Below are positions 23,869 to 32,706 of a stretch of 62,515 nucleotides of DNA, in pieces. The stretch's first letter is position 1, and every line of letters begins with the position of its first letter. The stretch is from assembly GCA_902778725.1 (NCBI GenBank), contig CACYYS010000007.1:1-62515 (forward strand). The letters are read 5' to 3'. The notes below the pieces were generated by a model. The model did not search any database. It saw nothing but the letters and a program-made list of their open reading frames with translations, and had not been told where the DNA came from. This DNA is from an uncultured Ruminococcus sp. (GTDB lineage Bacteria; Bacillota; Clostridia; Oscillospirales; CAG-272). A program made the translations under genes and the position numbers.

Positions 23869-24315
23869 TTACTTGTTTTTTTGCTGTTCTTCCTTGCGGC
23901 GGAGGTTATACTCGGAGCGGGGATTGACGATCTCACGGTAGTCGAGATCGCCGCGCTGGAGCGCGCAGATCAGGACCTCCGCCGTCGCGATATTCGTGGC
24001 GACGGGGACGTTGTGGATGTCGCAGAGGCGGAGCAGCTGATACTCCGGCTCGTCCCACTCGGTCTTCTGCGCCGTGGAGCGGAAGTAAAGCAGGACGTCG
24101 ATCTCGTTGAAGGCGATGCGCGAGGCGATCTGCTGCTCGCCGCCGCCGTGTCCCGAGAGGAGCTTTTCGATCTTCAGGCCGGTGGCTTCTTCAATATAAT
24201 TCCCCGTGATCTGCGTCGCGCAGAGATGATGCTGGCTCAGGATCCCGCAGTAGGCGATGCAGAACTGGGTCATCAGTTCTTTTTTCGTGTCGCTTGCGAT
24301 GATGGCGATTTCCAT
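23869..24315 (-). CDS. mgsA: methylglyoxal synthase homologue with altered active-site residues
   Basis: A 148-residue MGS-like protein. MgsA turns dihydroxyacetone phosphate into methylglyoxal. The overall match is strong (MEIAIIASDTKKELMTQFCI, IEEATGLKIEKLLSG, RLCDIHNVPVATNIATAEVL, LDYREIVNPRSEY). Key positions differ from the standard pattern: the catalytic GGDQQ motif is GGEQQ (Asp to Glu), the FxRDP motif is YFRSTA, and the usual PHEPD-type block reads TEWDEPE, without the His. The protein may be a slow or altered enzyme, or may have another function. It follows the MinD-like gene by 18 nt and shares its promoter. Confidence 0.8.
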   Translation of the reverse strand: MEIAIIASDTKKELMTQFCIAYCGILSQHHLCATQITGNYIEEATGLKIEKLLSGHGGGEQQIASRIAFNEIDVLLYFRSTAQKTEWDEPEYQLLRLCDIHNVPVATNIATAEVLICALQRGDLDYREIVNPRSEYNLRRKEEQQKNK

Positions 24316-24333
24316 CGTTTTCTGTCCTTTCTT

Positions 24334-25143
24334 TTAATCTTCCCCGCATCCCGTCAGGAGAAGCTTTTTCCTTTTTTTGACGCCGGCGACGCCGGAAAGG
24401 AGGGGAATGTTCTCCCCGCACAGGCGGGCGGCGATGTTCGAGAAGGCGACGGCGCTGTCCGGCCGGATCCTCGCGCCGGCGGCGGGCTCGCCGCGCTCGG
24501 TGCACAGAGCCAGTTTCTCGTCCTCCGGGACGATCCCGATGATCCGGACCGCCGTGCGGTCGATCATCTCGCTGACGCCGAGATGCTTTTCCGCTTTTTT
24601 GATATTCCGCTCCATCCGGTTGACGACCAGGACGCAGTCCCGGATCCCGAACTCGAACAGAAGATCCCCGGATTTTTCCGCCGCGCGGACGGCGGAGGGC
24701 GCCGGCGTGGTCACGATCACGGCGGAAGAGGAAACGGCGGCGCAGAGACGGACCGAGCAGTCCGCCCCGCCGGAGGTATCCAGGAGAGTATAGTCCGCCC
24801 CGACGATCTCTTCCAGCTCTTCAAGCGCTTTTTTCAGCGTTTCCTCGGTGAGCGTCCCGTCATACCGGTAAGGCGCGGGACAGAAGAAAAACGGCACGTC
24901 GGAAAAGGGGGAAAGCAGGACCTTGTCGGCGGAGGCGCGCTCCGCCGCAAGATCGGAAATGTCAAAAAGCGCGTTGCCCTCCACGCCGAGCATGATGTCC
25001 AGGCTGCGGTTGCCGAGATCCATATCGACAAGCAGCGTCCTCTTTTGCCGGATGGCGAGCGCGCAGGCGAGATTGGCGGCGATTGTGGATTTCCCGACTC
25101 CGCCCTTGCAGGAGGTCACGAGTATTCTTTTGCTTTTTCCCAT
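24334..25143 (-). CDS. MinD/ParA-family P-loop ATPase
   Basis: A 269-residue ATPase of the MinD/ParA/FlhG family. The deviant Walker A motif is TSCKGGVGKSTIAANLA (about 10-26), Walker A' is LLVDMDLGNRSLDIMLG, and the switch II area is YTLLDTSGGAD. MinD proteins bind the membrane through a C-terminal amphipathic helix, but this protein ends in a basic stretch followed by a short tail, so membrane binding is uncertain. No minC, minE or flagellar gene is visible nearby. Its role in division-site placement or another positioning task is therefore open. Promoter at 25180-25208. The mgsA-like gene follows 18 nt downstream. Confidence 0.85.
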   Translation of the reverse strand: MGKSKRILVTSCKGGVGKSTIAANLACALAIRQKRTLLVDMDLGNRSLDIMLGVEGNALFDISDLAAERASADKVLLSPFSDVPFFFCPAPYRYDGTLTEETLKKALEELEEIVGADYTLLDTSGGADCSVRLCAAVSSSAVIVTTPAPSAVRAAEKSGDLLFEFGIRDCVLVVNRMERNIKKAEKHLGVSEMIDRTAVRIIGIVPEDEKLALCTERGEPAAGARIRPDSAVAFSNIAARLCGENIPLLSGVAGVKKRKKLLLTGCGED

Positions 25144-25179
25144 TGTCGATCCCCGTCTCCCCGATAAAATACCATTTTG

Positions 25180-25208
25180 ATTTTACCACAGACCCCCGCC
25201 GATGTCAA
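25180..25208 (-). promoter_or_regulatory. promoter of the minD-like/mgsA-like pair
   Basis: Minus strand TTGACA (25203-25208) and TAAAAT (25180-25185), 17 nt apart, about 37 nt before the start codon. Confidence 0.8.
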
Positions 25209-25271
25209 GAAACCTGTAAAGATTTCTTCGCTTTCCGTCCGTTGTTTTTTTTGTTAATTTTCTTTTTCTCC

Positions 25272-25300
25272 TTGTAAAATCCGCGCGCGCATGTTACAAT
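25272..25300 (+). promoter_or_regulatory. promoter of the glyA-cinA-pfk operon
   Basis: TTGTAA (25272-25277) and TACAAT (25295-25300), 17 nt apart, 31 nt upstream of the glyA start codon. Confidence 0.7.
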
Positions 25301-25331
25301 ATACGATAAGTGAAAAAACGGGGGATTAACC

Positions 25332-26576
25332 ATGGTACTGGAACAGATCGACGCGATCACGCGCTATGACAGAGAGGTCGGAGAAATCATCCGGCGGGAA
25401 TACAAGAGGATGCAGGACGGGCTGGAGCTGATCGCCTCCGAGAACGTCACGAGCGAGGCGGTCCTTCTCGCCGCCGGCAGCATCCTGACCAACAAATACG
25501 CGGAGGGCTTTCCGGGACACCGCTATTACGGCGGCTGCGTCCACATCGACGAGATGGAGGAGCTGGCGCGCACACGCGCGTGCAGGCTTTTCGGCGCCGA
25601 GCACGCCAACGTCCAGCCGCACAGCGGCGCCCAGGCGAACCTCGCCGTCTACGCCGCTCTCCTGCAGCCGGGCGATCCCGTCCTCGGGATGAGTCTGGCG
25701 GACGGCGGGCATCTCACGCACGGTTCCCCCGTCAATCTGTCCGGGATGCATTACCGGTTCGCCTCCTACGGAGTCGACCCGGAGACCGGTCTGCTCGATT
25801 ACGACGAACTGGACAGAAAGGCAAAGGAATACCGCCCGAAGCTGATCGTGGCGGGCGCCTCCGCCTATCCCCGCGTGATCGACTTCGCCCGGATCGCAAA
25901 AACGGCGCGGGAGGTCGGCGCTTATTTTATGGTAGATATGGCGCACATCGCCGGGCTCGTCGCCGCGGGGCTGCACCCCTCCCCCGTCCCCTACGCGGAC
26001 GTGGTCACGACTACGACCCACAAAACGCTGCGCGGACCGCGCGGCGGAATGATCCTCTGCAAAAAGGAGCTGGCAAAGGTCATCGACAAGGGGATCTTCC
26101 CGGGTACGCAGGGCGGACCGCTCGAGCATATCATCGCCGCAAAGGCGGTCTGCTTCGGCGAGGCGCTCTCCCCCGCCTTTGCCGAATACCAGAAAAAGAT
26201 CCTCGCAAACGCGAAAGCCCTTGCCGCCGGGCTCACGGAGGAGGGTTTCGACCTTGTCTCCGGCGGGACGGACAACCATCTGATGCTCCTCGATCTCCGG
26301 TCGGCGAACATCACCGGCAAGGAGCTGGAAACACGGCTCGACGCCGTGCATATCACCGCGAACAAGAACGCCATCCCCGGCGACCCGCTCTCGCCCTTTG
26401 TGACAAGCGGACTGCGCCTCGGCACGCCCGCCGTTACCACAAGGGGGCTGGACGAGCGGGAGATGCGCGAGATCGCGCGCGATATCCGTCTCGCCGCCGT
26501 CGATTTTGAAAACAAAGCGGAGGAGATCCGCGCGAGCGTCGCCTCGCTTTGCGCGAAGCATCCGCTCTTTGCCTGA
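25332..26576 (+). CDS. glyA: serine hydroxymethyltransferase
   Basis: A 414-residue PLP enzyme that interconverts serine and glycine and loads one-carbon units onto tetrahydrofolate. The family start ([20 protein letters not shown], then [13 protein letters not shown]), the YYGGC motif, the substrate contacts in [12 protein letters not shown], and the PLP lysine in [16 protein letters not shown] are all present. Length is normal. GGGGGA lies 6 nt ahead of the ATG. cinA follows after one nucleotide, and pfk after that. Confidence 0.97.
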   Translation: MVLEQIDAITRYDREVGEIIRREYKRMQDGLELIASENVTSEAVLLAAGSILTNKYAEGFPGHRYYGGCVHIDEMEELARTRACRLFGAEHANVQPHSGAQANLAVYAALLQPGDPVLGMSLADGGHLTHGSPVNLSGMHYRFASYGVDPETGLLDYDELDRKAKEYRPKLIVAGASAYPRVIDFARIAKTAREVGAYFMVDMAHIAGLVAAGLHPSPVPYADVVTTTTHKTLRGPRGGMILCKKELAKVIDKGIFPGTQGGPLEHIIAAKAVCFGEALSPAFAEYQKKILANAKALAAGLTEEGFDLVSGGTDNHLMLLDLRSANITGKELETRLDAVHITANKNAIPGDPLSPFVTSGLRLGTPAVTTRGLDEREMREIARDIRLAAVDFENKAEEIRASVASLCAKHPLFA

Positions 26577-26577
26577 T

Positions 26578-27099
26578 ATGAAACGCGAGCTTTCCCTTTC
26601 CGGCGCCGCGCGGCTGCTCGCCGCGCTCCTGATCCGGAACAAAAAGACCTTTGCTTCGGCGGAATCCTGTACCGGAGGGATGGTCGCCTCCGCCGCCGTG
26701 GGAGTACCGGGCGCCTCCCGCTTTTTTGCCGGCGGGGCGGTCTCCTACTCCGACCGATCCAAGACGATCCTTGCCGGCGTACCGGCCGGCACGGTGCGCC
26801 GGTACACCGCCGTCTCCCCGGAGACGGCCGCCGCGATGGCGAAGGGGATCCGGGAAAAGCTCGGCGCCGATTACGGCGTGGCGACGACCGGCATCGCCGG
26901 ACCGACCGGCGCGACGGAAAAAGACCCCGTCGGCGCCGTCTATCTCGCCGTTTCCTCCGCAAGGGGGGAAACGGTCCGCCGCCGCGTTTACGGAGGCGGC
27001 CGCCGCGCCGTGCGACTCGCCGCCGCGCGGGACGCGCTGCTCCTGCTCTGCGGGACCGCGGAGCGGGAAACGGAAAAAACGATCGGCTCCGGCCGATGA
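26578..27099 (+). CDS. cinA: CinA C-terminal domain protein, nicotinamide-nucleotide amidohydrolase type
   Basis: A 173-residue protein that consists only of the CinA C-terminal (PncC) domain, which deamidates nicotinamide mononucleotide in the NAD salvage route. The active-site serine block is TFASAESCTGGMVASAAVGV (about 23-42), and the VATTGIAGPTGATEKDPVGAVY stretch follows. The N-terminal molybdopterin-type CinA domain of longer homologues is absent. The start is the ATG at 26578, one nucleotide after the glyA stop, so translational coupling can make up for the missing ribosome-binding site; the frame also runs upstream inside glyA without a likely start. Confidence 0.88.
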   Translation: MKRELSLSGAARLLAALLIRNKKTFASAESCTGGMVASAAVGVPGASRFFAGGAVSYSDRSKTILAGVPAGTVRRYTAVSPETAAAMAKGIREKLGADYGVATTGIAGPTGATEKDPVGAVYLAVSSARGETVRRRVYGGGRRAVRLAAARDALLLLCGTAERETEKTIGSGR

Positions 27100-27118
27100 C
27101 CATACGGAGGAAACTGTT

Positions 27119-28189
27119 ATGTCCGAAAAAATCAACATCAAAAAGATCGGGATCCTGACCTCGGGCGGAGACGCCCCGGGGATGAACGCCGCCATCCGCG
27201 CCGTCACGCGCACCGCCCTCAACCGCGGGATCGCGGTCGCGGGCGTCTACCGCGGATACAGCGGACTGATCGACGGCTCGATCAAGGACTTCCAGATGCG
27301 GGACGTCTCCAACATCGTCAACCACGGCGGAACGATCCTGTACAGCGACCGCTGCCCGGAGTTCGCCACCGAGCCGGGGATGCAAAAGGCGATCGCCACC
27401 TGCAAAGCGGCGGGGATCGACGGCATCGTCGCCATCGGCGGGGACGGCACCTTCCGCGGCGCCTGCGACCTGACCAACCACGGCATCCCCTGCATCGGCC
27501 TGCCCGGCACGATCGACAACGATATCACCTGCACCGATTATACCATCGGCTTTGACACCGCCGTCAACACCACGGTGGAGATGGTGGACCGCCTGCGCGA
27601 CACCTGCGAGTCCCACGCGCGCTGCAACGTCGTGGAGGTGATGGGGCGCAACGCGGGGCATATCGCCCTGCACGCCGGCATCGCGACCGGCGCCGCCACG
27701 ATCCTGATCCCCGAGATCCCCTTTGACGAGGACGATATCATCCGCAAGATGATCGAGGGGCGGAAAAACGGGAAGAGACAGTTCATCGTGATGGTGAGCG
27801 AGGGGATCGCCGGCTACGCCGAGAAGATCTCGAAGATCATCCCCGAGAAGACGGGGATCGAGACGCGCTACGCCTGCCTCGGGCACGTCGTGCGCGGCGG
27901 CACGCCGACCCTGCGCGACCGTCTGCTCGGCGCCGAGATGGGAGCCGCCGCCGTCGACTGCCTGCTTGAGGGGAAGAGCAATCTCGTTATCTGCGAGCGG
28001 GAGGACAGGATCGTCCCGATGGATATCAACCTCGCGCTTGTGCTCGACCGGCTCTACAAGGATATGTCCAAGCCCGGCGAGCTCGAGGCTCTCTCCAAAA
28101 AGGATCTGGACGAGGTCTACTCGCTCCTGACCCGCAAGCGTTCCAAAATGTTCAAGCTCTACAACACCGCGCTCGAGATCTCCAAGTGA
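27119..28189 (+). CDS. pfkA: 6-phosphofructokinase
   Basis: A 356-residue enzyme that phosphorylates fructose 6-phosphate in glycolysis. GILTSGGDAPGMNAAIRAV opens the nucleotide site, IVAIGGDGTFRGACDL has the GGDG motif, and LPGTIDNDITCTDYTIGFD includes the catalytic PGTIDND with its Asp. MGRNAGHIALHAGIA and GHVVRGGTPTLRDR are also present. The Gly after GGD fits an ATP-dependent enzyme more than a pyrophosphate one, but phosphate-donor choice is not proven. Length is slightly above the 320 of short PfkA forms, with a C-terminal helical extension. GGAGG lies 8 nt ahead of the ATG. Confidence 0.95.
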   Translation: MSEKINIKKIGILTSGGDAPGMNAAIRAVTRTALNRGIAVAGVYRGYSGLIDGSIKDFQMRDVSNIVNHGGTILYSDRCPEFATEPGMQKAIATCKAAGIDGIVAIGGDGTFRGACDLTNHGIPCIGLPGTIDNDITCTDYTIGFDTAVNTTVEMVDRLRDTCESHARCNVVEVMGRNAGHIALHAGIATGAATILIPEIPFDEDDIIRKMIEGRKNGKRQFIVMVSEGIAGYAEKISKIIPEKTGIETRYACLGHVVRGGTPTLRDRLLGAEMGAAAVDCLLEGKSNLVICEREDRIVPMDINLALVLDRLYKDMSKPGELEALSKKDLDEVYSLLTRKRSKMFKLYNTALEISK

Positions 28190-28198
28190 GAGAAAAGC

Positions 28199-28232
28199 AG
28201 CGCCGCTCCGGCCGTCGGAGCGGCGCTTTTTT
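28199..28232 (+). terminator. terminator of the glyA-cinA-pfk operon
   Basis: Arms AGCGCCGCTCCG and CGGAGCGGCGCT with a 5-nt loop, followed by TTTTTT. It touches the stop codon of the converging spoIIE gene. Confidence 0.9.
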
Positions 28233-30727
28233 CATCCCGCGCGGCGGATCCGGACGATGCAGACGCTCCGGTCGTCGGAGGCGGGATTGTTCTTCTCTGC
28301 CTCGTCGAGGATCCGGGCGCACATCCGCCCGAGATCCCCGTCCCAGGAGCGGGAGAGGAGCCGGAGCAGCCAGGGGGAGTCCCCGCTCCCCTGCGCGACC
28401 CCGTCGCTTTGCAGGATGACGCAGTCCCCGTCCTCCGCCGCAAACCGGACCTGCTCGGCGTCCGCCGCCCGCATGATCCCGATCGGCAGGGTCTTCGACT
28501 GGATCCGGTAGAGCCTGCCCCCGCGCCGCACAAAGGAGGGGGCGGCGCCGCTTTTGACAAAGGAGGCGCGTCCGGTAAGCAGGTCGAGCTCAAAGAGATC
28601 GACGGTGGCGCTGCACTCCCCGTCGGAGGTGCGGATCAGGCCGTTGAGCATCTCGAGGCTCGTGCTTTTCGCGTTCCCCGCCGTGAGCATCGTCCGGAGG
28701 AAGGCGGAGCAGACGCCGCTGGTCAGCGCCGCCTCCTCCCCGCTCCCCATCCCGTCCGAGAGCATCGCGTAAAAAAACGCCTCGCGGTTCTCAAAGCCCG
28801 CGACCGTATCGCCGCACGCGCGCTCCCGCGCCTTCGGCCGACGGAGGGAAGCGACCTCCGTCCGGAAGCGGGGGACTGCCTCCATCGTAAAGGAGAGCGC
28901 GCCGCCGCGGATCTCGTAGCGCGCCTCGGAGAGCGGGCAGCCGAGCAGCTTTTCACACCCGAGGCGGAGCTTTTTTGCGTCCGGCAGGCCTCTGCCCGCC
29001 TCAAAGCCGGCGGCGGAGAGCGTCTTTTTCCTCCGGCCGGCGACGCGGACGGTCCCCTCGCCGGGGAGCAGCGTCCGGAGGAAGCGCGTCGCCTTTTCCG
29101 AGAGGGCGGGATCTTCCTCCCCCTCCCGGCGCACCTCCTCGAGCGCCTCCCCGATCAGCGAAGCGACCGACTCGTAATCCATGGCGAAGATCTCGCTCCG
29201 GTCCCCGCCCGCGCGCCGGCGGATCAGGGCGCCCGCGCCCGCGTTGATCTCCCCGACGATCCGGTCGACGCTCGGGCAGCGGGAGGCGAAATACGGGGGA
29301 AAACTCCCCCGCGTCACACGTTTGCCCTCCGCCATACTGTCCGCCGCGCGGCCGAGCGCCGCCTTTGTCTCGTCGTATTTTTTGCTCCAGCAGACCGCGG
29401 CGTGCGGACAGCGGCCGCAAAAACGGTCGCAGACAGAATCAAAAAGCTCCCGCAGCTCTCCGGCGTTCGGCTTTCTTGCCCTCTCGGAGAGCGCGTAACA
29501 GATCTCGGAGAGAGAGGTGAAGGAGCGGGAAAGCGCGCGCATCCGCTCCTCCCCCGCGCGGTCCCGTCCTCCCGTCCGCGGCTCTCCGTCCTGCTCCCTT
29601 TCCGCCGCAAGGAGCCGGTCGGGCACCCGGAGCCAGAGGAGGGTCGCGGCGATCGCCGTCCCGGTGGCGAGCTCCGGCAAAACGGCGGGAAAGGCCGTCC
29701 CGCCGCCGACGAGAAAAACGGTGAAAACGGCGGAAACGAGCGAGGCGGCGGAAAAGACGGGCAGAGAAAAACGCGCCAGCGCTCCGCCGACCATCCCCGC
29801 CGCCGCGAGCGCCGGAGAATGGAGGGGGAACGCCGCAAGCCCGAAGAGGAGACCCGCCAGCGTCCCCGGCAGCATCCCGCGCGCCCGGCCGACAAGGAGG
29901 GTCAGCGCCGTCGCCGCGACGAGCGCGGGCGTCCCCGCGAACGCGCCGAGCCGGGAAAGGGAAAAGAGCGCCGCGGCGGAATAAGCGGCGGCGGAAAGAA
30001 GCCGGAGACGGGAGAGCCCACGCTCGCGCAAAAAGAGGGAGAAGAGCCAGGCGCCGAGCGGGCAGCCGAGCGTCAGGACAAAGCTGCCGAACAGGTCATA
30101 ATAGGTATAGCCGCCCGCGATGATCTGAAAAACGCCGACGGCAAACCCGCCGAGGCAGGCGCTCGCCGCCCGCAGGCGGACGTCCTCGCGGAAAAGGACG
30201 CGGCGCCGCTCCCCCCTCCTCTCCGGCAGAAAAACAAAGGACCGCCTGTCCGAAAACAGGGAAACGGCGAGCCGCAGCGTCAAAAGGAAGACGGCGGTAA
30301 AGGAATAGACGATCCCGCCCTCCCCGAGCGAAAGCCCGGCCGCGAACACCCCGAGCCCGACGAGAGGAGCGTACCGCTCCGCCGCGCACAGCAGCGCGAT
30401 CCCGAGGGGATAAGCGCCGAAGAGCATATCCGCCCGCGAGAAGAGAAGTCCGGCAAGGAAAGCGGCGAGAGCGCGCAGAAAAACGGAAAACGGCTCGATC
30501 CCGATCGCGGGGAGGAGGGCCCGTTCTCCCGCCCCCGTCCCGGCCCCGGAGCGCGAGAGGGGAAGGGGCTGCGCGCCCGTCTCCCTCTTTTTCCCGGCGC
30601 GCCGCTTCCCTTTTTTCAGAAAAACGCCGAACGCGCTCCCGCGTGCTTCCCGTTCGCTTTTTTCTCTTTTTTTGCCGCGGACCGCGCTCCCCGCCCCCGG
30701 ACCGAACGTTCCCTTTTTTGTATTCAC
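28232..30727 (-). CDS. spoIIE: stage II sporulation protein E (SpoIIE phosphatase)
   Basis: An 831-residue protein: a basic, disordered cytoplasmic N-terminus (about 1-75), a polytopic membrane domain of about ten helices (about 78-365), a regulatory linker (about 385-590) with the cysteine cluster CDRFCGRCPHAAVC, and a C-terminal PP2C-type phosphatase domain with LSDGMGSGEEAALTSGV (metal-binding Asp) and DCVILQSDGVAQGSGD. In sporulating bacteria SpoIIE dephosphorylates SpoIIAA to activate SigmaF in the forespore. The start is a GTG with AGAGGA a few nt upstream. The promoter (30778-30810) has a Spo0A-box match in the -35 area. Presence of the gene suggests an endospore-forming ancestor or organism. 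Confidence 0.94.
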   Translation of the reverse strand: MNTKKGTFGPGAGSAVRGKKREKSEREARGSAFGVFLKKGKRRAGKKRETGAQPLPLSRSGAGTGAGERALLPAIGIEPFSVFLRALAAFLAGLLFSRADMLFGAYPLGIALLCAAERYAPLVGLGVFAAGLSLGEGGIVYSFTAVFLLTLRLAVSLFSDRRSFVFLPERRGERRRVLFREDVRLRAASACLGGFAVGVFQIIAGGYTYYDLFGSFVLTLGCPLGAWLFSLFLRERGLSRLRLLSAAAYSAAALFSLSRLGAFAGTPALVAATALTLLVGRARGMLPGTLAGLLFGLAAFPLHSPALAAAGMVGGALARFSLPVFSAASLVSAVFTVFLVGGGTAFPAVLPELATGTAIAATLLWLRVPDRLLAAEREQDGEPRTGGRDRAGEERMRALSRSFTSLSEICYALSERARKPNAGELRELFDSVCDRFCGRCPHAAVCWSKKYDETKAALGRAADSMAEGKRVTRGSFPPYFASRCPSVDRIVGEINAGAGALIRRRAGGDRSEIFAMDYESVASLIGEALEEVRREGEEDPALSEKATRFLRTLLPGEGTVRVAGRRKKTLSAAGFEAGRGLPDAKKLRLGCEKLLGCPLSEARYEIRGGALSFTMEAVPRFRTEVASLRRPKARERACGDTVAGFENREAFFYAMLSDGMGSGEEAALTSGVCSAFLRTMLTAGNAKSTSLEMLNGLIRTSDGECSATVDLFELDLLTGRASFVKSGAAPSFVRRGGRLYRIQSKTLPIGIMRAADAEQVRFAAEDGDCVILQSDGVAQGSGDSPWLLRLLSRSWDGDLGRMCARILDEAEKNNPASDDRSVCIVRIRRAG

Positions 30728-30777
30728 GACTTCCTCTTTTCCCCGCCCGACGGCGGCACGACGTTTCAGGTACGGAA

Positions 30778-30811
30778 ATTATAAAGGAAAGAAAGAAAAA
30801 ATCCTGTCGAA
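30778..30811 (-). promoter_or_regulatory. spoIIE promoter with Spo0A box over the -35 region
   Basis: Minus strand TATAAT (30778-30783). 21 nt upstream stands TCGACA (30805-30810) inside TTCGACA, whose complement TGTCGAA is the core Spo0A box. A 21-22 nt spacer with a Spo0A site at -35 is the pattern known for SigmaA/Spo0A sporulation promoters. Confidence 0.65.
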
Positions 30812-30920
30812 GCGCGTCCCCCGCCCGGAGTATTTTTTGTCTTTTTCCCAAAAGGGCGCCTTTTCGTCTCTTTGCGAAAAAAGCGGCGCCCGTTTTTTGC
30901 AAAAATCGACGTTCCGCCTC

Positions 30921-30949
30921 TTGACAATCCGCCCCGCGGGGCATACAAT
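30921..30949 (+). promoter_or_regulatory. promoter of the FMN riboswitch-ribU unit
   Basis: TTGACA (30921-30926) and TACAAT (30944-30949), 17 nt apart, about 15 nt before the riboswitch. Confidence 0.85.
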
Positions 30950-30963
30950 AAGAGCAGAAATTG

Positions 30964-31076
30964 GTCTACGGGGCGGGGTGAAATTCCCCACCGGCGGTCA
31001 TAGTCCGCGAAACACGCCTGCGTGTCCGAACCGGTGGAATTCCGGTACCGACGGTACAGTCCGGATGGGAGAGACC
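30964..31076 (+). ncRNA. FMN riboswitch (RFN element)
   Basis: Conserved RFN blocks are readable in order: GGGGCGGGGTGAAATTCCC, ACCGGCGGT, AGTCCGCGA, GAACCGGTGGAATTCCGG, ACCGACGGTACAGTCCGGAT and GGGAGAGA. The RNA binds FMN. The ribosome-binding site of ribU (GGAGG, 31132-31136) can pair with CCTCC (31113-31117) in a hairpin, which would block translation when FMN is bound. Confidence 0.96.
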
Positions 31077-31143
31077 GTTTGCGAATTTTTTCGGCGCAAG
31101 CTATCCGTTTTCCCTCCGCTCCGTATGCCGCGGAGGTGTTTTT

Positions 31144-31818
31144 ATGCAGCTTGACCGTCAGAATACCAAAAGGATCGCCGTGACCGGCGTGCTCGCCGCA
31201 ATCGCTTATCTTCTCGTCCTGGTGACCCGCTTCCCCATCTTCCCCGCCGCCCCCTTCCTCACCTACGAGCCCAAAGACGCGGTGATCGCGATCGGGGGCT
31301 TCCTCTACGGGCCGGTGACCTCGCTCCTGCTCGCCCTGATCGTCTCCTTCCTTGAGATGGTCACGGTCAGTTCGACCGCGTGGATCGGCTTTGTGATGAA
31401 CTTCCTCTCCTCCGCGGCGTTCGCGCTGCCCGCCGCCCTCTTTTACCGGAGGCGGCGCAAGCTCTCCTCCGCCGTCCTGGGGCTTGCCGTCGGCTGCCTC
31501 TCGATGACGGCGGTGATGGTCCTCTGGAATCTCCTGCTCACCCCCCTCTATATGCACGCGGACCGCTCCGTGATCGTCGGGATGATCCTCCCGGTCTTCC
31601 TCCCCTTCAACCTCCTCAAGAGCGTCCTCAACGCCGGCTTTGCGATGCTCCTCTACAAACCGGTCGTCAAGGCGCTGCGCGCCGCGCACATGCTCCCCGA
31701 GTCCAAGGGAGCCGCCGCCCTCAAAAAGAAAGACACCCTCTGGGTGTTCCTCTTCTCTCTCCTGGTGATCGCCGCCGCGATCGCGCTGATGCTCCTTATC
31801 TGGCGGGGGATCCTCTGA
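31144..31818 (+). CDS. ribU: riboflavin ECF transporter substrate-binding subunit
   Basis: A 224-residue polytopic S-component of an energy-coupling-factor transporter for riboflavin, with about six membrane helices. Typical features are the N-terminal KRIAVTGVLAAIAYLLVLV helix, the loop FPAAPFLTYEPKDAVIAIGG (residues near 37-55), the SFLEM motif, and the helix of the ECF contact area. It works with the shared EcfT and EcfA proteins, which are not in the window. The FMN riboswitch directly upstream supports riboflavin as substrate and explains control: high FMN shuts uptake. A charged, Lys-rich loop precedes the last helix. RBS GGAGG lies 7 nt before the ATG. Confidence 0.95.
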   Translation: MQLDRQNTKRIAVTGVLAAIAYLLVLVTRFPIFPAAPFLTYEPKDAVIAIGGFLYGPVTSLLLALIVSFLEMVTVSSTAWIGFVMNFLSSAAFALPAALFYRRRRKLSSAVLGLAVGCLSMTAVMVLWNLLLTPLYMHADRSVIVGMILPVFLPFNLLKSVLNAGFAMLLYKPVVKALRAAHMLPESKGAAALKKKDTLWVFLFSLLVIAAAIALMLLIWRGIL

Positions 31819-31847
31819 AAAATTCTACAAACGAGAGGTGCTTTTTC

Positions 31848-32696
31848 ATGGATATGCTGCTTGACGATATCAAGCCGTACGTGCGCTACGCCAAGATCCT
31901 GCATATGCCCGGCGACTATACGGCGCGCGATATGCGCGCCTACGATAACCGGATCCTCTACTTTCTCAGCGAAAACGCCTCCCTCACCCTCGACGGCGTC
32001 TCCTACCGCCCCGAGCGCGGCGCGCTCTTCCTCTGGTCGCCGGACGCCGTCTATTCCCTCTCCGCCCTCTCGCCCGACGGCTTTGACGTGATGGTCGTCA
32101 ACTTCGACTACCGCTTCGACGCGCGGAAGATCTCCCTCTGTCTCCCTCCGGTCGCCGCCGCCGCCTATCAGCCCGAGCGGCGGATCGAGACCGTGCGGTT
32201 TTCCGACGCGCCGATCCTCGGGTCTCCCGTCTGTATCCCGGATATGCACATGCTGGAATACGATATGCACTGCCTCGACAAGGAGTTTGTCAGCCCGCAG
32301 CGCAACTACGCCGCGATGCTCTCCGCCATGCTCGCAAAGATCATCCTCACCGTCTACCGGCAGACGATCTCCGCCGGCAGCGGCGGGACCTCCGCCCTGG
32401 TGCAGAACGTTATCACCTATATCCACGAGCACCCGGCAAGCGACCTCTCCAACGCCGCGATCGGACAGCGTTTTTCCTACCATCCGAACTATCTCAACCG
32501 CTGTATGCTGCTCAGCACCGGGCAGTCGCTGCATCAGTACGTGATCAACACCCGGGTCCTCAAGGCGCTCGAACTGCTCCAGACGACCGATCTCTCGGTC
32601 ACCGATATCGCCGAGGCGGTCGGATTCCGTTCGATCAAGCATTTTTCCCAGAGTTTCAAAAAGGCGTACGGCTGCTCGCCGACGCACTTCCGTTAA
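31848..32696 (+). CDS. AraC-family transcriptional regulator
   Basis: A 282-residue regulator. An N-terminal cupin-like sensing part (about 15-150) resembles effector-binding AraC domains, and the C-terminal double helix-turn-helix (about 190-282) contains YLNRCMLLSTGQSLHQYV and VTDIAEAVGFRSIKHFSQSF, ending KKAYGCSPTHFR as in the family pattern. The ligand is unknown; sugar or surface stress signals are common for such N-termini. The start is the ATG at 31848, with AGAGGTG 7 nt upstream. It follows ribU by 29 nt and precedes the thioesterase by 10 nt, so the three probably share a transcript. Confidence 0.9.
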   Translation: MDMLLDDIKPYVRYAKILHMPGDYTARDMRAYDNRILYFLSENASLTLDGVSYRPERGALFLWSPDAVYSLSALSPDGFDVMVVNFDYRFDARKISLCLPPVAAAAYQPERRIETVRFSDAPILGSPVCIPDMHMLEYDMHCLDKEFVSPQRNYAAMLSAMLAKIILTVYRQTISAGSGGTSALVQNVITYIHEHPASDLSNAAIGQRFSYHPNYLNRCMLLSTGQSLHQYVINTRVLKALELLQTTDLSVTDIAEAVGFRSIKHFSQSFKKAYGCSPTHFR

Positions 32697-32706
32697 GGAG
32701 GCCGCG

